Assembly (NCBI RefSeq): GCF_002788215.1
Contig: NZ_CP024845.1
Span: 2,852,001 to 2,916,000 of the forward strand
Reading direction: 5' to 3'
Length of the DNA stretch: 64,000 bases
Source: Halohasta litchfieldiae
GTDB taxonomy: Archaea > Halobacteriota > Halobacteria > Halobacteriales > Haloferacaceae
Positions 44,747 to 53,190 of the stretch are shown piece by piece. A program made the translations under genes and the position numbers. Each line of letters opens with the position of its first letter. The stretch's first letter is position 1. The notes under the pieces were generated by a model that had not been told where the DNA came from, did no database searches, and worked only from the letters and a program-made list of their open reading frames with translations.

Positions 44747-45883
44747 TTACCCCTCGTAGCCCGCGTACTCCATGAGCTGTGCGAAGATGTCGGTATCCAT
44801 CGCATCCCGGTAGACGATGGCGTTGACCATCCCGCCGGGGTAGAAGTTCCCGTTCATCGCGTGGTTGACCTTGTGGCAGTGCATGAGGTAGATGCCGGGA
44901 TCGGCGTCGGCCTCGAACTCGATGGTGTGGCGGCCCGCTGGCGGAACATTGGTAACGTCCTGTTCGTGCTGGGCTGCCTCGGGGATCTGCCCGCCGTCTT
45001 TGGCCACGACTCGGTAGCGATGGTTGTGGAGATGCATCGGATGGGACATGTAGCCCGAGTTCGCAAGGTGGAGCCTGACGGTATCCCCCGAGTCGACGAT
45101 GATCGGCGACCCCTCCTCGGGATGGATCGTTCGCGGCAGGCTCTTGCCGTTCATCGTGAACACGTCTGGGTTCCGGTCACGCGGACTGTAGTCGACGTTT
45201 TCGCCGTTCATCATCCGCGGGAGCCGCGAATCCCAATCTTTCAACGTCAGGAAGTACTCCTTGTCGGCCGGCTCGTACCCCTTGGGGTCGACGCGGAGAA
45301 TCCCGTACATCCCCATATCGATGTGCCGGTGGGTCTGGTAGTGACAGTGGTAGAGATGCGTCCCCGGCACATTCGCGGGAATGGAGTAGGTGTGTTGCTC
45401 GCCGGGGTTGATCTGGATTCCCGTCGTCGTCGGCACGCCGTCGTTCTCCCAAGTCTTTTGAACGCCGTGGAAGTGGAGCGTGTGTGGCTGCTGTCCGTTT
45501 GCGTTATCGAAGGTGATCTCCATATCCTCACCCTCGGTCGTCCGCAGGATCGGACCGGGGACGCTCGGTTGCCCGTCGTCAGCCTTGAACGCCCAGACAC
45601 GCGGGAGTTCGACCGGCCCACCCATCGAGTCGAGCGGGTGAACCGCGTGTTTCGAGGGCACCGACGACAGCGTCACCGAGTTGCCCTGCTCGTCGACGTT
45701 GACGACCTCGGGCGGACTCGTCGAGGGAAGCGATCCATCCACCTGTCTGGTGGCCGATCCTTCCATCGCACTGTTGGTCGGTGCCGAACAGCCAGCCAGC
45801 GAGAACACGCCGGCCCCACCGGTTGCAGCCAAAAATTCGCGGCGTGAGATACCCCGTCCGGGTGCGCCAATATGGTTACTCAT
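44747..45883 (-). CDS. secreted multicopper oxidase (two-domain laccase-like)
   Basis: This 378-residue protein begins with a Tat signal and lipobox (ISRREFLAATGG and SLAGC at about 28-32). Copper motifs are HTLHFHG (134-140), the first-domain HCHYQTHRHIDM (179-190: type 1 ligands Cys180, His185, Met190), HPMHLHNH (281-288) and HCHKVNH (335-341). The double HCH pattern marks a laccase-type multicopper oxidase. Copper nitrite reductase NirK usually reads HCAP at the type 1 site, so NirK is unlikely. Possible substrates are Cu(I), Mn(II), phenols or nitrogen oxides, undetermined. The CGAACATGTTCG palindrome lies about 75 bp upstream. Confidence 0.85.
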   Translation of the reverse strand: MSNHIGAPGRGISRREFLAATGGAGVFSLAGCSAPTNSAMEGSATRQVDGSLPSTSPPEVVNVDEQGNSVTLSSVPSKHAVHPLDSMGGPVELPRVWAFKADDGQPSVPGPILRTTEGEDMEITFDNANGQQPHTLHFHGVQKTWENDGVPTTTGIQINPGEQHTYSIPANVPGTHLYHCHYQTHRHIDMGMYGILRVDPKGYEPADKEYFLTLKDWDSRLPRMMNGENVDYSPRDRNPDVFTMNGKSLPRTIHPEEGSPIIVDSGDTVRLHLANSGYMSHPMHLHNHRYRVVAKDGGQIPEAAQHEQDVTNVPPAGRHTIEFEADADPGIYLMHCHKVNHAMNGNFYPGGMVNAIVYRDAMDTDIFAQLMEYAGYEG

Positions 45884-45956
45884 AGATGTACAACTGGTAG
45901 TTTGGAGGGATAGTAGATAATTCCAGAATCCGATTCCCACTGCGTTGGAACCGATC

Positions 45957-45968
45957 CGAACATGTTCG
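45957..45968 (-). promoter_or_regulatory. palindromic operator candidate, site 3 (multicopper oxidase promoter)
   Basis: CGAACATGTTCG is a perfect 12-bp palindrome 74 bp upstream of the multicopper oxidase start, upstream of an AT-rich element (ttatctacta on the minus strand). It shares CGAACRTGTTCGCAT with the site at 42918 in front of the HTH-10 regulator. Confidence 0.6.
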
Positions 45969-46097
45969 CATATACAGCCAAACGGTGTGTGTCGTGCTCA
46001 TGAGAGCAATCTGTGGCTCCATCGTGTGGCCACGACACACAACTCTGTTATGAAGGCGGGTGGGTCCCAGTAGACTCACACAGAGCGTCGACCACTG

Positions 46098-47207
46098 TCA
46101 GTCAGCCTCCAGTGGCTGTGTCTGCAGGATATCGACACGGAGCCGATCAGCATACTCAACGCGGAGCTGTCTGGCCTCGTGTTGTGTAATGTACCCGTCC
46201 TGAACTTCGTGGGCGATTGGTTCGTAGGCCTCGACATCGAATCCCATCCGTGTGAGGTAGGACCGCACCGACTCGGATGCAAGCCCCTCCTCGATGGCAG
46301 CGTCGACGTACTCTGAGACGGCATCGAACGTCGGCAGCACGATCTCCTTGTCGGTAATCGAGCCGTTCTCGCCACCGATTCGGAGCTCGGTCTTGCCGAT
46401 CCCATCAATAATCGTTGCCATCTGATCGGAGAGCCTGAGAATCTCGCTTGGGTATGCGGTATCCGGTGATCGCCACTCGACGGTGCCAAACTCCTCGCGG
46501 AGCTGGACGGGTGTCCAGACTGCGCTTTCGGGATCGAAACAGGATTCGACAGCCGTCCGGTCGACGCCAGCGGCGAGGGCTGTCTGCAAGAACTCGTCGT
46601 AGCGAGCCTCAAGCCGGTCGGTCCATTCCGCACAGTCAGCGACGTAGGGCCACAACTCTCCCTGATGGGCGAGTCCGTCGTAGGCCAGTCGACGGTAGAG
46701 TTCGGATCGCGCGCCCATGGCCAGCGTTTCGCCCCGGAAATGCCGCCCGGAGTTGACCAACGCTAGCGCCGGATCGAGCGCGATCAGCGTGTTGAGCTGG
46801 TCGACTGCATGGCCGGGCTGCTGTTCGAAATGGATGTGGGTCCCCGCACAGTGGCGGACGTACTCGAAATCCTCACCAATGACCTCGTTCTGGATTCGCG
46901 TTCGCTCGCTCGGCAGTTCTTGAATTGCCTCGTGGGTGATCGGTGTCGACAACGGAACCAGCCCCTTGTCGAGTTCAGCAGCGCGCTGGAGGACCGTCCG
47001 AATTCGCCCACACAGCTCCCTCCGGAGTTCGGCTGTCGACTCACAGGGGGTGGTCTTGATTTCGATCATGGGTTCGACGAACTCGCGTTCGGCTCCCGGC
47101 GACGCCTCGATGAGTCCGTCAGGCTCGACCAGTCGACCCGCCTCGTCGATCACCCAGTATTCGACCTCAATACTCCGACGTACCGATGTTGATTGGTGTG
47201 CTGTCAC
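46098..47207 (-). CDS. glutamate-cysteine ligase family (GCS2-like) protein
   Basis: This 369-residue protein is related to GCS2 ligases but differs from gshA at 37597. Recognisable pieces are RRSIEVEYWVIDEAGRLVEP (the GxEEEF-like substrate region, here IEVEYW), VEPMIEIKTTPCESTAELRR, HCAGTHIHFEQQPGHAV and GTVEWRSPDTAYPSE. The start is a GTG at 47207, because the open frame further upstream becomes cysteine- and arginine-rich and unlike protein. It probably ligates an amino acid to glutamate or a similar substrate. Which one is unknown. Confidence 0.75.
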   Translation of the reverse strand: MTAHQSTSVRRSIEVEYWVIDEAGRLVEPDGLIEASPGAEREFVEPMIEIKTTPCESTAELRRELCGRIRTVLQRAAELDKGLVPLSTPITHEAIQELPSERTRIQNEVIGEDFEYVRHCAGTHIHFEQQPGHAVDQLNTLIALDPALALVNSGRHFRGETLAMGARSELYRRLAYDGLAHQGELWPYVADCAEWTDRLEARYDEFLQTALAAGVDRTAVESCFDPESAVWTPVQLREEFGTVEWRSPDTAYPSEILRLSDQMATIIDGIGKTELRIGGENGSITDKEIVLPTFDAVSEYVDAAIEEGLASESVRSYLTRMGFDVEAYEPIAHEVQDGYITQHEARQLRVEYADRLRVDILQTQPLEAD

Positions 47208-47627
47208 AGTGATACTGCAGCGTCGGCATTCTAGCAGGCGATTCCGTCTCAATAGGGCCAGCGTAGCTACAGTCTCGATTCCACGACGACACGCTGTCGA
47301 CGCCAGTAGATTCGTAGCTACCCTGTGTGTCGAGTTCACATAGATAGAATACGGGCAATGCATTGGCCAAAAGACTATGCACATATGTTTTAATATACTT
47401 CTAAAAAGTATTAGGACATGTTAGGGGTGAGATTTCAAACAAATGTATGTTCAAATATAGGCGTTATAATTTGGTAATTGGTATGCAAAAACAGCCCAGA
47501 GTAAGTTCCAACCTCTATTTTTTGATCTAGACAGCAAAATAGCTCTATTTTTTGTATATGCTAATTCTATAGTGTGAAAGTTTGTGATACAATGTGTTAT
47601 TTATACTAGACCTACATACACGCAAAT
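47208..47627 (+). promoter_or_regulatory. 420-bp AT-rich divergent intergenic region with repeats
   Basis: No gene is visible. The right two thirds is strikingly AT-rich. A direct repeat CTCTATTTTTTG occurs at 47513-47524 and 47543-47554, copy starts 30 bp apart, and the T-runs could serve as terminators for transcripts from the left. A TATA-like element (tttatacta, about 47604-47612) lies close to the start of the chemotaxis transducer at 47628, giving a nearly leaderless transcript. Confidence 0.5.
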
Positions 47628-49214
47628 ATGAATACGGAGGCAGGAGTCGACGGGGAAGTAGCAGTCATCAACAGACGCCTGCAACAGGCAGCCGCGGGTG
47701 ATCTGACGGTTCGGCTCGAAACTGACAGAGAAGACGAGATGCTGGCCGATCTCTCGGGGTCGGTCAACGAGATGCTCGCCGAGTTGGACGGGACACTGTT
47801 GGGCATTCAGTCGTTCGGTGTCGAGGTTGCAACCGAGACCCAACAGGTGTCGACGGGTGTCGAGGAGATCCAACAGACCAGTACAGAGGTCGGCCAGTCC
47901 ATCGAAGAGATCGCTGCGGGCGCACACAGACAGACGACGAAACTCTCGACGGCTGGCGACGAACTGACCGACCTCTCGGCAACGATAGAGGAGATTGCCT
48001 CCTCGGCCGACGAGGTCGCAACGCTCTCCGAGGAGGCTGCCAGCCACGCTACAGAAGGGACAGATCTCGCCGAGGCGTCGATGGCAACGATGGGTGAGAT
48101 CCAGTCACAGGCCGACACCACCGTTGACCGGATCGGCCACTTGGAGTCCGAAATGGACGAAATCACCGATATTGTAGATCTGATCGACGATATCGCCGAC
48201 CAGACCAATATCCTCGCGTTGAACGCCTCCATCGAGGCTGCCCGGGCCGGGGAGGCTGGCGACGGGTTTGCGGTGGTCGCCAACGAAGTCAAATCGCTGG
48301 CCGAGGAAACACAGGACGCGACCACGGATATTGCACAGCGCGTCGACGGGATTCAGGAGACGACGACGGACGCAGCGAGTGATATCCGTGAGATGCGGAC
48401 GACCATCGAGGAGGGCCTGGAGACGATAGCGGATGGACTCGAAGCCTTGGAGACGATTGCCGACCGTGTCAACGAGGCTAACGACGGTGTCCAGTCGATC
48501 AGCGATGCGACCGACGAGCAGGCCGAGTCGACACAGGAGATGGTCGGGATGATCGACGAGGTGATCAGCGTGAGCGAACAGACCAGCGCGGAGGCCGAAA
48601 CAGTGTCGGCGGCCGCCGAACAGCAGACCGCCGCACTTACCCAGATTGCCGACAGCGTCTCCCAACTCGATGATCTCGTCGTCGACCTCAGCAGCCAACT
48701 CGACAACTTCACTGTCGGTGAGGGTGAGGATCACGTCGCGCTGACCAACCCCGACTACGAGGCGGCAGTGAGCGCTATCGAAGACACCAACGAGGAACTG
48801 TTGGAACTGAGCGACGCGGTCGTGACCGCCTACACCTCGCTGGCGAGCAGTAGCGAGTACCCCGACGAGATCAATATCGCCGGTCGACAGCGCATGTTGA
48901 GCCAACGAATTGCCAAACAGACGCTGGTTATCGCTCGCAACGAGCGCGCTGGAGATATCAGCGAGGAGATCAGCGAGGCAAAAGACGACCTCACGTCCGA
49001 CATCGAGGAGTTTCAACATGCACTCGATACACTCGAGAACGGGGGCAACCACCGAGATGTGACACTCGCCCCGGCCCCCGAGGCAGTTCGTGAGCCACTC
49101 GGCGAGGTGCGGTCGGTCTGGAAACCACTCCGTCGGAACGCCGAGACAGTTGTGCGTGAATCCAAGTTCACCGCCGATGTTCAGGCGTCGGTTGAAACAA
49201 CCGCACAGTTCTAA
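47628..49214 (+). CDS. soluble methyl-accepting chemotaxis transducer with C-terminal PilJ-like motif
   Basis: This 528-residue protein has a HAMP-like start (residues about 14-50, [20 protein letters not shown]). The MCP signalling hairpin follows, with its conserved tip at about 188-228 ([20 protein letters not shown]). After the signalling domain a sequence [17 protein letters not shown] (415-431) matches the N-terminal sensor motif of PilJ/NarX-type proteins. No membrane helix is predicted, so it is cytoplasmic. In relatives this motif sits at the N-terminus in a periplasmic sensor. Here it follows the signalling domain. The signal might be nitrate or nitrite. Confidence 0.85.
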   Translation: MNTEAGVDGEVAVINRRLQQAAAGDLTVRLETDREDEMLADLSGSVNEMLAELDGTLLGIQSFGVEVATETQQVSTGVEEIQQTSTEVGQSIEEIAAGAHRQTTKLSTAGDELTDLSATIEEIASSADEVATLSEEAASHATEGTDLAEASMATMGEIQSQADTTVDRIGHLESEMDEITDIVDLIDDIADQTNILALNASIEAARAGEAGDGFAVVANEVKSLAEETQDATTDIAQRVDGIQETTTDAASDIREMRTTIEEGLETIADGLEALETIADRVNEANDGVQSISDATDEQAESTQEMVGMIDEVISVSEQTSAEAETVSAAAEQQTAALTQIADSVSQLDDLVVDLSSQLDNFTVGEGEDHVALTNPDYEAAVSAIEDTNEELLELSDAVVTAYTSLASSSEYPDEINIAGRQRMLSQRIAKQTLVIARNERAGDISEEISEAKDDLTSDIEEFQHALDTLENGGNHRDVTLAPAPEAVREPLGEVRSVWKPLRRNAETVVRESKFTADVQASVETTAQF

Positions 49215-49217
49215 TAC

Positions 49218-50237
49218 ATGCACTCAACACACCAGCACTCCGAAGGCTGTTTCAGACATCTGTTTGAGGAGCTCGAAGATGCCGTTGTGAAGTTTGAGCT
49301 TGTTGATGGCGAACCGATCATCGTCCATCCCAACAGTGCATTCGTCGACGTGTTCGGCTACGACTCCGAGACCGTAATCGGCGAACCACTCAACGAGCTA
49401 ATCGTTCCAGCAACCAGACGTGAGGAGGCAGCCCAGTTCGACCAGCGAACCCAAGACGGCGAGTCGAACGCAGCCATCGTCAAGCGCATGACCGACGAGG
49501 GCGAACGGAAGTTCGTCTACCGAGGCATTCCATACAAGGATCGCTACGGGTTTGCGATCTACTCGGATATCACCGACGAGCTACAGCGGGAGCGCCATCT
49601 GGAGGTCCTCCATCGTGTCCTGCGACACAATCTGCGAAACGATCTCACGGTCGTTCTGGGGATGGCAACGGACATCATCGAATCCACCGACGAGGAACAC
49701 ACTCGGCGGGCCGCACAGAAAATCAAACAGAAGGCCTCGGATCTATCCCAACTCAGCGACGAGGCCAACACAATCGAGAAAGTACTCGGTGAGACGGTTA
49801 CGGTGGGACCGGTCGAACTGAAACCGCTTGTCAATGACGTGATCGCGGACTGTAACGCACGGTTCGAGTCAGCATCGATCACCACAGAGGTTCCGGCAGG
49901 GCTGTGTGTCAGTGCCAACGACAAGCTACAGATCGTCGTTCGGAGCCTCCTCGATAACGCGATTCGTCACAACGATACCTCGAACCCACAGGCAACAGTT
50001 ACGGCAACGGAACTCGATTCGACTGTCGAACTCGAAGTGGTCGACAACGGTCCGGGCATCCCGAAGGCCGAACAGCGGCTCATTACAGGCGACCAAGAGA
50101 TCACCCCGCTCAACCATGGCAGCGGACTCGGCCTCTGGCTCGTGAAGTGGATCGTCGACGCCTACGGCGGGCACCTCGATATCGAGACGTCGAAAAGCGA
50201 TGGTAGTATCGTCCGAATCAGACTGACCCAAGAGTGA
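49218..50237 (+). CDS. PAS-domain sensor histidine kinase
   Basis: This 339-residue protein has a PAS domain (about residues 13-125), a HisKA-like dimerisation helix with the phospho-acceptor His137 in HRVLRHNLRNDL, and an ATPase domain with N box LLDNAIRHN, G1 box DNGPGIP and G2 box GSGLGLWLV. There is no membrane helix. It begins 3 bp after the chemotaxis transducer stop, so they are likely cotranscribed. No response regulator is encoded next to it. Confidence 0.9.
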   Translation: MHSTHQHSEGCFRHLFEELEDAVVKFELVDGEPIIVHPNSAFVDVFGYDSETVIGEPLNELIVPATRREEAAQFDQRTQDGESNAAIVKRMTDEGERKFVYRGIPYKDRYGFAIYSDITDELQRERHLEVLHRVLRHNLRNDLTVVLGMATDIIESTDEEHTRRAAQKIKQKASDLSQLSDEANTIEKVLGETVTVGPVELKPLVNDVIADCNARFESASITTEVPAGLCVSANDKLQIVVRSLLDNAIRHNDTSNPQATVTATELDSTVELEVVDNGPGIPKAEQRLITGDQEITPLNHGSGLGLWLVKWIVDAYGGHLDIETSKSDGSIVRIRLTQE

Positions 50238-50257
50238 GCAACGGGGACAGAGATAGT

Positions 50258-50929
50258 TTAGTAGAGCAGATCAGCGTCGTTCTGAATCATATACAGGCTG
50301 CGAGACGCGATGTTGACTGCGTGGTCGCCGATACGTTCGAGATCACGGACGGTCAACAGGAGCCGCGAGATGTCGGCCAACAGGCCTTCGAGGTCGACAT
50401 CAGTCGACTCATCGCGGGCCAGCAGGTCACGGACGACTGCTTCGGAGGCGGTCTCACACTGCTGGTCGACGCTATCGTCCCGCGCTTCGAGTTCGTAACA
50501 CAGCTCACGGTCTGCCTCGGCGTAGGTACGCATCGCGTCTTCGACCATCACAGTGACGACGCTGCCGATAGTCTGGATGTCGACATCCGGGAAGCGTATC
50601 CGGTCGGTCGACAGCGAGTACTCGGCCAAGTTCACCGCAAGGTCACCGATGCGTTCGAGGTCGGTGATGATCTTGAACGAGGCCGCAATAAATCGGAGAT
50701 CCGAGGCCACCGGCTGTTGGAGGGCGACCAGATCGATACAGTCGCCTTCGAGATCGAGATACAGGTCGTTGATCTCGTTGTCACCATTGATCACCTCGTG
50801 GGCTAGCGATTCGTCGGTCCCTTCGAGTGCGGTCAACGCGAGTCGGAGTCGATCAATGACGAGCTCCGACATATAAAGGACGTCCTCACGGAGTGTGTCC
50901 AGACGGTGCTGGTAGGAGACGCGTGCCAT
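50258..50929 (-). CDS. phoU: PhoU family phosphate-signalling protein
   Basis: This 223-residue protein carries the two PhoU repeats (EDVLYMSELVIDRLRLALTA; LRFIAASFKIITDLERIGDL; LTVRDLERIGDHAVNIASRS). PhoU proteins restrain phosphate uptake and phosphate-regulon signalling. The start at MARVSYQHRLDTLRED was chosen over an ATG at 50971. No Pst transporter genes lie next to it, so it is a stand-alone copy. It converges with the histidine kinase gene. Confidence 0.85.
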   Translation of the reverse strand: MARVSYQHRLDTLREDVLYMSELVIDRLRLALTALEGTDESLAHEVINGDNEINDLYLDLEGDCIDLVALQQPVASDLRFIAASFKIITDLERIGDLAVNLAEYSLSTDRIRFPDVDIQTIGSVVTVMVEDAMRTYAEADRELCYELEARDDSVDQQCETASEAVVRDLLARDESTDVDLEGLLADISRLLLTVRDLERIGDHAVNIASRSLYMIQNDADLLY

Positions 50930-51173
50930 ACCGAGTCGTGTTCGATAATACCCTATGAGGGTTCTGTGCATGTTCTATTAGGTATATAATGGCCTGTGTA
51001 CAGATCGCGTGGTCAACTCGCTATCCAGAATCGAGCGGCGGCAATCGATATGAGGATTCCACGGCGGTACAGCGTCAGGACAGTCAGGACAGTCAGCAGA
51101 CCGGTTGCCACCGTAGAAGAGGAGACGCGTCAAGTACGCAGGAAGCCGTGCCAATGTGAGGACGATGGTGGTG

Positions 51174-51728
51174 TTACTCGTCGACAGAGTCGGGATCGGT
51201 CGACGCCTCGTCATGCTGTCGGTCGACTATCTTCGCTGGAACTCCCGCAACCGTCTCGCCAGCGGGAACATCGTGGGCCACCAGTGAGTTCGCCGCGATC
51301 TGGGCCTCCTCGCCGATCTCGACGCCCGGCAAAATGACTGCCCCGGCTCCGATCATCGCTCGCTCGCCGATAACGACGTCACCCACGCGGTACTCGTCCT
51401 GCAAAAATTCGTGGCAAAGAATGGTGGCGTCGTAGCCGATGATTGCGTGGTCGTTGACCGTAATGCGTTCGGGCCAAAACACGTCGGGCGTCGACTCAAG
51501 GCCCCACGAGACGCCCTCGCCGACGGTCACTCCGAGTCGACTCGCCAGCCAGTTTTTGAGTCGGAGGCTCGGCGAGAGGCGAATCAGCCAGACGACCAGA
51601 TAGTTGCTGACGATCCGGAGCGGCGACTTGGCCTCGGGCCACGACCACAGCGAGTTGCGCTGGCCGGTGGTCGGATGGCGTTCGAGTCGGTCGTGTCGAC
51701 GCTCGCTGTCGGCCTGTGGGGAACTCAC
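51174..51728 (-). CDS. hexapeptide-repeat acyltransferase
   Basis: This 184-residue protein shows left-handed beta-helix repeats: ITVNDHAIIGYDATILCHEF, VVIGERAMIGAGAVILPGVE, IGEEAQIAANSLVAHDVPAG, ending ETVAGVPAKIV. It belongs to the LbetaH acyltransferase group that acetylates sugars or serine. The N-terminus includes a hydrophobic stretch (IVSNYLVVWLIRLSPSLRLK). The start is GTG. Its left neighbour is a gap of about 240 bp that has no clear gene. Confidence 0.78.
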   Translation of the reverse strand: MSSPQADSERRHDRLERHPTTGQRNSLWSWPEAKSPLRIVSNYLVVWLIRLSPSLRLKNWLASRLGVTVGEGVSWGLESTPDVFWPERITVNDHAIIGYDATILCHEFLQDEYRVGDVVIGERAMIGAGAVILPGVEIGEEAQIAANSLVAHDVPAGETVAGVPAKIVDRQHDEASTDPDSVDE

Positions 51729-51849
51729 ATCTTGCTGTACGTCCGGTATCCCTAAAATAGCATCCGCAGTAGTCTTTGACTACTTATAAACCGATACTGA
51801 GACTGTACTCGTCGAATAGATTATTTAAAAAGCTGAGTGGGCGAGCCGC

Positions 51850-53139
51850 TCAGTCGTCGCCGCGAAGCTCGGCCATGTGGTCGACACGCTGCTGGACGAG
51901 GTCGGCCTTGCCGATGTCGTGCCGGATACGGAGGCCGTCGCCAGCCGCCGCCAGCGCGTCGTCAGCGATCTCTTCGGCGGCGTCGATACTGTCAGCCAGC
52001 CCGACGACCGCGAAGGATCGAGAGGTCGTCGTGTAGAGGCCATCATCGCGTTCGTCGACGCTTGCGTAGAACAGCAGCCCTTCGCCAACCGTGTCTTCGT
52101 CGACCGTGATTTTGGCACCCGAATCCGGATCGGTTGGGTAGCCTGCCGGAACGGCGTACTTGCAGACAGTCGCCTCACCCGAAAAGTCGAGTTCGGGCAG
52201 TTCCTCGCCATCACGAGCCGCGGTCAGCACCTCGATGAACGGTGTGTCGAGGACCGGCAGCGTGTTCATCGCCTCCGGATCACCGAAGCGGGCGTTGTAC
52301 TCGATGACTTTTGGCCCGTCGCTCGTCAGCATGAACTGGCCGTAGAGAATGCCCTTGTATTCGGGCATCGCCTCGACGGTCGCCTCCATGATGTCGACGG
52401 CGGCCTCGTAGTCGCCGTCGTTCATAAACGGCAGTTCGAAGCCGGTGTCGCTGTAGCTGCCCATCCCGCCGGTGTTCGGTCCCTCGTCGCCCTCGTAGGC
52501 GCGCTTGTGGTCCTGAACGGCTGGGGTGGTCCGAAGGTCGCCGTCGGCGACGAACGCCTGTAGGGTGAACTCCTCGCCGACGAATCGCTCTTCGAGGACG
52601 ACCCGGTCGTAGTCTTCGCTCCGAATGTACTCCTTCGCGCCCTCCTTGTCGACCTGATCGCCGATGACTTTCACGCCCTTGCCGCCGGTCAGTCCGGCGG
52701 GTTTGACCGCGAGATCGATCTCGCTGTCGTCGATGTAATCGCAGGCCGCGTCCATGTCGTCGAACGTCTCGAAGATCGGACAGCCCGGAATGTCGTTGTC
52801 CTGCATGAACCGCCGCTGGAACGCTTTGTCGGTCTCGATGCGGGCTTCTTCGGCCTGTGGACCGAAAGTGTAGATCCCGGCCTCATCGAGGGCATCGGCG
52901 ACACCGGCCTGCAGGCCGGATTCGGGGCCGACGATGGCGAGGGTGGCCTCAACGTCCTCGGCGTAGTCGACAATCGCTTCGCTGTCGGTCTCATCGAGTT
53001 TCTCAAACCCATCGGCGAGCCGAATTATTCCGGGGTTGCGGTTGCTCGCAGCCGCGTACAGTGAACAGTCAGGGGCCAGCGCGTGGGCAATGGCGTGTTC
53101 GCGGCCGCCGCCACCGACGAGAAGTACGGTTTCGCTCAT
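51850..53139 (-). CDS. purD: phosphoribosylamine--glycine ligase
   Basis: This 429-residue ATP-grasp enzyme makes glycinamide ribonucleotide in purine synthesis. Features are the N-terminal VLLVGGGGREHAIAHALAPD, PAGLTGGKGVKVIGDQVDKE and the catalytic EFTLQAFVADGD and VIEYNARFGDPE segments. It is separated from purA by about 50 bp and transcribed in the same direction, so a shared transcript is plausible. Confidence 0.95.
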   Translation of the reverse strand: MSETVLLVGGGGREHAIAHALAPDCSLYAAASNRNPGIIRLADGFEKLDETDSEAIVDYAEDVEATLAIVGPESGLQAGVADALDEAGIYTFGPQAEEARIETDKAFQRRFMQDNDIPGCPIFETFDDMDAACDYIDDSEIDLAVKPAGLTGGKGVKVIGDQVDKEGAKEYIRSEDYDRVVLEERFVGEEFTLQAFVADGDLRTTPAVQDHKRAYEGDEGPNTGGMGSYSDTGFELPFMNDGDYEAAVDIMEATVEAMPEYKGILYGQFMLTSDGPKVIEYNARFGDPEAMNTLPVLDTPFIEVLTAARDGEELPELDFSGEATVCKYAVPAGYPTDPDSGAKITVDEDTVGEGLLFYASVDERDDGLYTTTSRSFAVVGLADSIDAAEEIADDALAAAGDGLRIRHDIGKADLVQQRVDHMAELRGDD

Positions 53140-53190
53140 ACCGAAGGAAGGTCGACAAACCAGTGTAAGTGTTACTTTTGGGCTGTGCCG

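Noticed and set aside
44747-45883. Calling the multicopper protein copper nitrite reductase (NirK)
   Set aside because: NirK usually reads HCAP at the type 1 site. This protein has HCHxxxH in both halves, as in laccase-type oxidases.
50990-51173. A small membrane peptide on the minus strand (TVATGLLTVLTVLTLYRR)
   Set aside because: There is no ATG, no ribosome binding site and no recognisable family; it may be chance.
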